A stretch of DNA of 7,716 nucleotides from Bacteroidota bacterium (GTDB lineage Bacteria; Bacteroidota; Bacteroidia; Chitinophagales; Chitinophagaceae). A program made the position numbers and the translations under genes. Of this stretch, positions 5,798-7,716 are shown piece by piece. Below the pieces are notes generated by a model. It saw only the letters and a program-made list of their open reading frames with translations. It did no database searches and was not told the DNA's origin. The stretch covers positions 1 to 7,716 of the forward strand of contig JAKAJX010000293.1 of NCBI GenBank assembly GCA_021824855.1, written 5' to 3'. Numbering within the stretch: position 1 is the stretch's first letter; each line of letters begins with the position of its first letter.

Positions 5798-6664
5798 CTA
5801 TCCGAGATAAACTCTTAAATGTTTACATCTACTTGTAGAACGTAGTTTATTTATGGCCTTATCTTTTATTTGCCTTACCCTTTCGCGTGTTAAATTAAAA
5901 TGATGACCTATATCTTCTAAACTCATCGCATTTTCTAATCCAATTCCAAAAAAATAACACAATACGCATTTTTGCCTTTCTGTTAATGCCAGCATACTTC
6001 GTTCAATTTCCGTTTTAAGAGATTCGTAATATTCAAGCTTACTATCTGTTTTATCGGCATTGGGATTTTCCATAATATCTATCAACGTATTATCCTCGCC
6101 TTCATTTAAAGGAGTATCTACGCTAATGTGCCGAACATTAATATTCATAGTAGCTGATACTTCTTCAATTTCTATTTCTAATAAGCCGGCTAACTCTTCG
6201 GGAGTTGGTTCTCGCTCAAATTCTTGTTCTAATTGCTGATAGGCTCTTCCTATTCTATTGGTTAAACCTACTTTGTTTAAGGGTAATCGAACAATTCTAC
6301 TTTGCTCTGCTAAAGCCTGTAAAATACTTTGGCGTATCCACCATACAGCATAGGAAATAAATTTAAATCCTCTAGTTTCATCGAAACGAAGTGCCGCTTT
6401 AATTAATCCTAAATTTCCTTCATTAATTAAATCGGGCAGTGTAAGCCCCTGATTTTGGTATTGCTTTGCAACAGAAACTACAAAACGTAAATTAGCTTTA
6501 ACTAAACGATCTAAGGCTTTTTTATTGCCTTGCCGTATTAGGCTTGCTAATTGCACTTCTTCATCTGGACCAAGTAATTCTAATTTACCAATTTCTTGTA
6601 AATACTTTTCTAAACTCTGACTTTCGCGATTGGTAATCGATTTTGAAATTTTAAGTTGCCGCAT
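5798..6664 (-). CDS. rpoD: RNA polymerase primary-type sigma factor (RpoD/SigA, Bacteroidota short form)
   Basis: This protein directs core RNA polymerase to promoters. At 288 residues it is the short primary sigma typical of Bacteroidota, which lacks the long N-terminal region 1.1 and insert of E. coli sigma-70. Region 1.2 is at SQSLEKYLQEIGK (15-27). Region 2 is almost canonical: NLRFVVSVAKQYQNQGL (58-74), DLINEGNLGLIKA (78-90), then FDETRGFKFISYAVWWIRQSI (94-114), which melts and reads the -7 element. Region 3 contains VRLPLNK. Region 4.2 has the helix-turn-helix LEDIGHHFNLTRERVRQIKDKA (249-270), which reads the -33 element. Start: MRQLKISKSITNRES is the family N-terminus, so ATG 6664 is preferred over ATG 6670, which would add Met-Gly. 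Region 4 is more divergent than region 2, with cysteines at 233, 236 and 280, so a paralogue of the main rpoD cannot be excluded. No clear promoter was found upstream. Confidence 0.93.
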   Translation of the reverse strand: MRQLKISKSITNRESQSLEKYLQEIGKLELLGPDEEVQLASLIRQGNKKALDRLVKANLRFVVSVAKQYQNQGLTLPDLINEGNLGLIKAALRFDETRGFKFISYAVWWIRQSILQALAEQSRIVRLPLNKVGLTNRIGRAYQQLEQEFEREPTPEELAGLLEIEIEEVSATMNINVRHISVDTPLNEGEDNTLIDIMENPNADKTDSKLEYYESLKTEIERSMLALTERQKCVLCYFFGIGLENAMSLEDIGHHFNLTRERVRQIKDKAINKLRSTSRCKHLRVYLG

Positions 6665-6874
6665 TCCCATGGTTAAAGCATGTTATGTTTGGTTGACTAA
6701 ATTTGGTTTAAGGAAACTTGCACTGCAACACCTGAGGATTTATCAGCAATTTAAAAAAGTTAAGAGATACTTCCCAAAAAAATTTAGAAAACGTTCAGTA
6801 TTCAATGAGAAAAATGTTTTTAGTGCCAAAAAAGCCGTTTATTTACACAAAAACAGTCATTTTAAAAAAAAACA

Positions 6875-6911
6875 TTTGGTTGGTATAGATTATTTAATAT
6901 TATTGCAGCCC
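6875..6911 (+). promoter_or_regulatory. Candidate promoter of the START-like gene
   Basis: TTTG at 6875-6878 is an exact -33 box, followed after 19 bases by TATTATTG (6898-6905), one base off TAnnTTTG and followed by CAGC, as in the ffh box. Expected transcription start is near 6911, giving a leader of about 27 bases. Spacing and both elements fit the Bacteroidota pattern, making this the best complete promoter in the window. It lies in the divergent region between rpoD and this gene. Confidence 0.65.
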
Positions 6912-6937
6912 TTGAATTGAAGAATAAAGAGAAAGTA

Positions 6938-7321
6938 ATGAGTAAAAAACAATTATTTACATTAGAATTTCCGGTGCGTTGCTCTCCTGCCATTCTATTT
7001 GAATTTTTAAGCACTCCTGCCGGTTTGCAGGAATGGTTTGCTGATAAAGTTGACGAATGGGAAGGTGTATATAGTTTTAGTTGGAATGGCGGCACGCCAG
7101 ATAAAGCAAAAATTTTAGACCAAGAAGAAGATAAATTTATTCGTTTTAAATGGCTACATAGCGAAAAAAATGAATATTTTGAGTTTAAAATAGCTAAAAC
7201 AGAAATATCCAATCAAACAATTTTGGTTATTTCCGATTTTGCAGAAAAGAATGAAATTAAAGATCAAAGCCAATTGTGGAGTTCGCAGGTAAAAGATTTA
7301 TTTCACAGATTGGGTAATTAG
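6938..7321 (+). CDS. START-like domain protein (Bacteroidota-type, SRPBCC fold)
   Basis: This 127-residue cytosolic protein consists of one START-like (SRPBCC/AHSA1-related) domain. Recognisable features are the opening FTLEFPVRCSPAILFEFLSTP (about 7-27), then GLQEWFADKVDEW, a WNGG turn, an IRFKWLHSE strand, YFEFKIAKTE, ISDFAEKNEI and a C-terminal helix with LWSSQVKDLFHRLG. The fold makes a hydrophobic cavity for a lipid or other small apolar ligand, but no ligand or partner is known to me for this Bacteroidota group, so the function is unassigned. ATG at 6938 is chosen because it opens the domain; it follows an A-rich AAAGAGAAAG stretch. An upstream in-frame TTG at 6917 would add seven unconserved residues. 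It diverges from rpoD, has its own good promoter match, and its stop codon is only two bases from that of the convergent gene. Confidence 0.85.
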   Translation: MSKKQLFTLEFPVRCSPAILFEFLSTPAGLQEWFADKVDEWEGVYSFSWNGGTPDKAKILDQEEDKFIRFKWLHSEKNEYFEFKIAKTEISNQTILVISDFAEKNEIKDQSQLWSSQVKDLFHRLGN

Positions 7322-7323
7322 TT

Positions 7324-7716
7324 TCACTTCGGTTTATTTATTTGCAGTAAGTGCAAATAGTTTTCTTGCATAAAAGATTCAACACTATCCCATTCTGATA
7401 TTGCAATTTTTTTAGAGAATTTAAAAAAAGAAAGTTGTTGTATTTTTTCAATTGAATAATTATTGAGTAGTTGATAATTATCTTCTCTAAAATGATGTTG
7501 CCATTCGTTTTGATTACAACATACATACCAATTGTTTAGAATAGATGGTAAATTTTCAATTGGTAATTGCTGTTTAAATTTTCCTTTCACATACAAACTG
7601 ATACTAAAAAAATTTCCCCACCAGAAAAAAGTTCGTATTGAAAAACAATTATCGCCTTTAAAATATCTTGGATAATCGAGCATTACCCATGGCAAGCCTT
7701 CATAATTTTCTCCTTT
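7324..7716 (-). CDS. Conserved uncharacterised Bacteroidota protein, 5' truncated
   Basis: The frame is open from the right edge to a TGA at 7324, giving 130 C-terminal residues. The window-edge segment KGENYEGLPWVMLDYPRYF, followed by IRTFFWWGNFFSISLYVKG, resembles a conserved block I associate with an uncharacterised Bacteroidota family, recalled from memory and not checked. The fragment is rich in aromatic residues (the FFWWGNFF cluster, WYVC, WQHHF) and has no catalytic motif, signal peptide or clear membrane segment that I can identify. The TTG at 7695 is not the start, because conserved-looking sequence continues upstream of it to the edge. The gene converges on the START-like gene with two bases between stop codons, and its last codons contain that gene's probable terminator. 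Function unknown; the reading frame itself is well supported. Confidence 0.75.
   Translation of the reverse strand, partial: KGENYEGLPWVMLDYPRYFKGDNCFSIRTFFWWGNFFSISLYVKGKFKQQLPIENLPSILNNWYVCCNQNEWQHHFREDNYQLLNNYSIEKIQQLSFFKFSKKIAISEWDSVESFMQENYLHLLQINKPK
7339..7366 (+). terminator. Intrinsic terminator of the START-like gene, inside the convergent coding sequence
   Basis: TATTTGCA (7339-7346) and TGCAAATA (7352-7359) form a perfect 8-bp stem around the 5-base loop GTAAG, followed on the plus strand by G-TTTT-C. The minus strand has no T-run after the stem, so it points to termination of the plus-strand START-like gene, 17 bases past its stop. On the minus strand the same bases encode the last residues of the convergent protein. 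Confidence 0.65.

Noticed and set aside
6698..6705. Exact plus-strand TAnnTTTG match (TAAATTTG) just upstream of rpoD
   Set aside because: No -33 box at suitable spacing, and it is over 200 bases from the plus-strand gene, which has a better complete promoter at 6875-6911.
6630..6920. 96-codon plus-strand frame spanning the rpoD start and the divergent intergenic region
   Set aside because: It overlaps the rpoD N-terminus and the START-like promoter, has a Lys/Phe-rich composition expected from AT-rich non-coding DNA, and has no family match I recognise.
7701..7716. Shine-Dalgarno-like AAAGGAG followed by ATG (7703) on the minus strand at the right edge
   Set aside because: That ATG frame meets a stop after six codons. 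The protein frame reads straight through in another phase with conserved-looking sequence, so this is coincidence.
1..7716. A novel multi-gene system (defence, mobile element, CRISPR, biosynthetic cluster)
   Set aside because: All but two genes belong to well-known housekeeping or common enzyme families. No transposase, integrase, direct-repeat array, tRNA or compositional break was seen. The unusual points are regulatory details, not a new system.

Overview
The window is AT-rich, gene-dense chromosomal DNA from a member of the Bacteroidota, most likely a Chitinophagaceae- or Sphingobacteriia-like lineage. The evidence is the short (about 288-residue) primary sigma factor beginning MRQLKI, the S16 ribosomal protein with a long basic tail, a Bacteroidota-type START-like protein, few Shine-Dalgarno sites, and several candidate promoters of the Bacteroidota form TTTG-N(about 19)-TAnnTTTG.

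Layout. Positions 1-1332, plus strand: the 3' part of a PLP-dependent trans-sulfuration enzyme, then a GNAT acetyltransferase of the diamine/thialysine acetyltransferase type. Positions 1384-6664, minus strand, in transcription order: rpoD, ffh, rpsP (S16), a 353-base gap, a 6-pyruvoyl-tetrahydropterin synthase-like gene overlapping folE, then fabD. Positions 6938-7321, plus strand and divergent from rpoD: a START-like domain protein. Positions 7324-7716, minus strand: the 3' part of a conserved uncharacterised protein that runs off the right edge.

Function. Most of the genes are housekeeping: transcription initiation (RpoD), co-translational membrane targeting (Ffh), ribosome assembly (S16) and fatty-acid initiation (FabD). 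FolE and the overlapping PTPS-like enzyme form a two-step pterin module, because the FolE product is the PTPS substrate. The PTPS copy carries the C-x5-HGH signature of biopterin-type enzymes rather than the C-x3-HGH of typical QueD.

Regulation visible in the sequence: four intrinsic-terminator-like hairpins (after folE, rpsP, rpoD and the START-like gene) and candidate promoters before ffh, rpsP, fabD and the START-like gene. The most notable arrangements are a terminator-like hairpin downstream of the ffh promoter box, so inside the predicted ffh leader, and a plus-strand terminator written inside the coding end of the convergent gene at the right edge. I found no mobile element, CRISPR array, RNA gene, defence system or evidently new multi-gene system. 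The region looks ordinary apart from these regulatory details.
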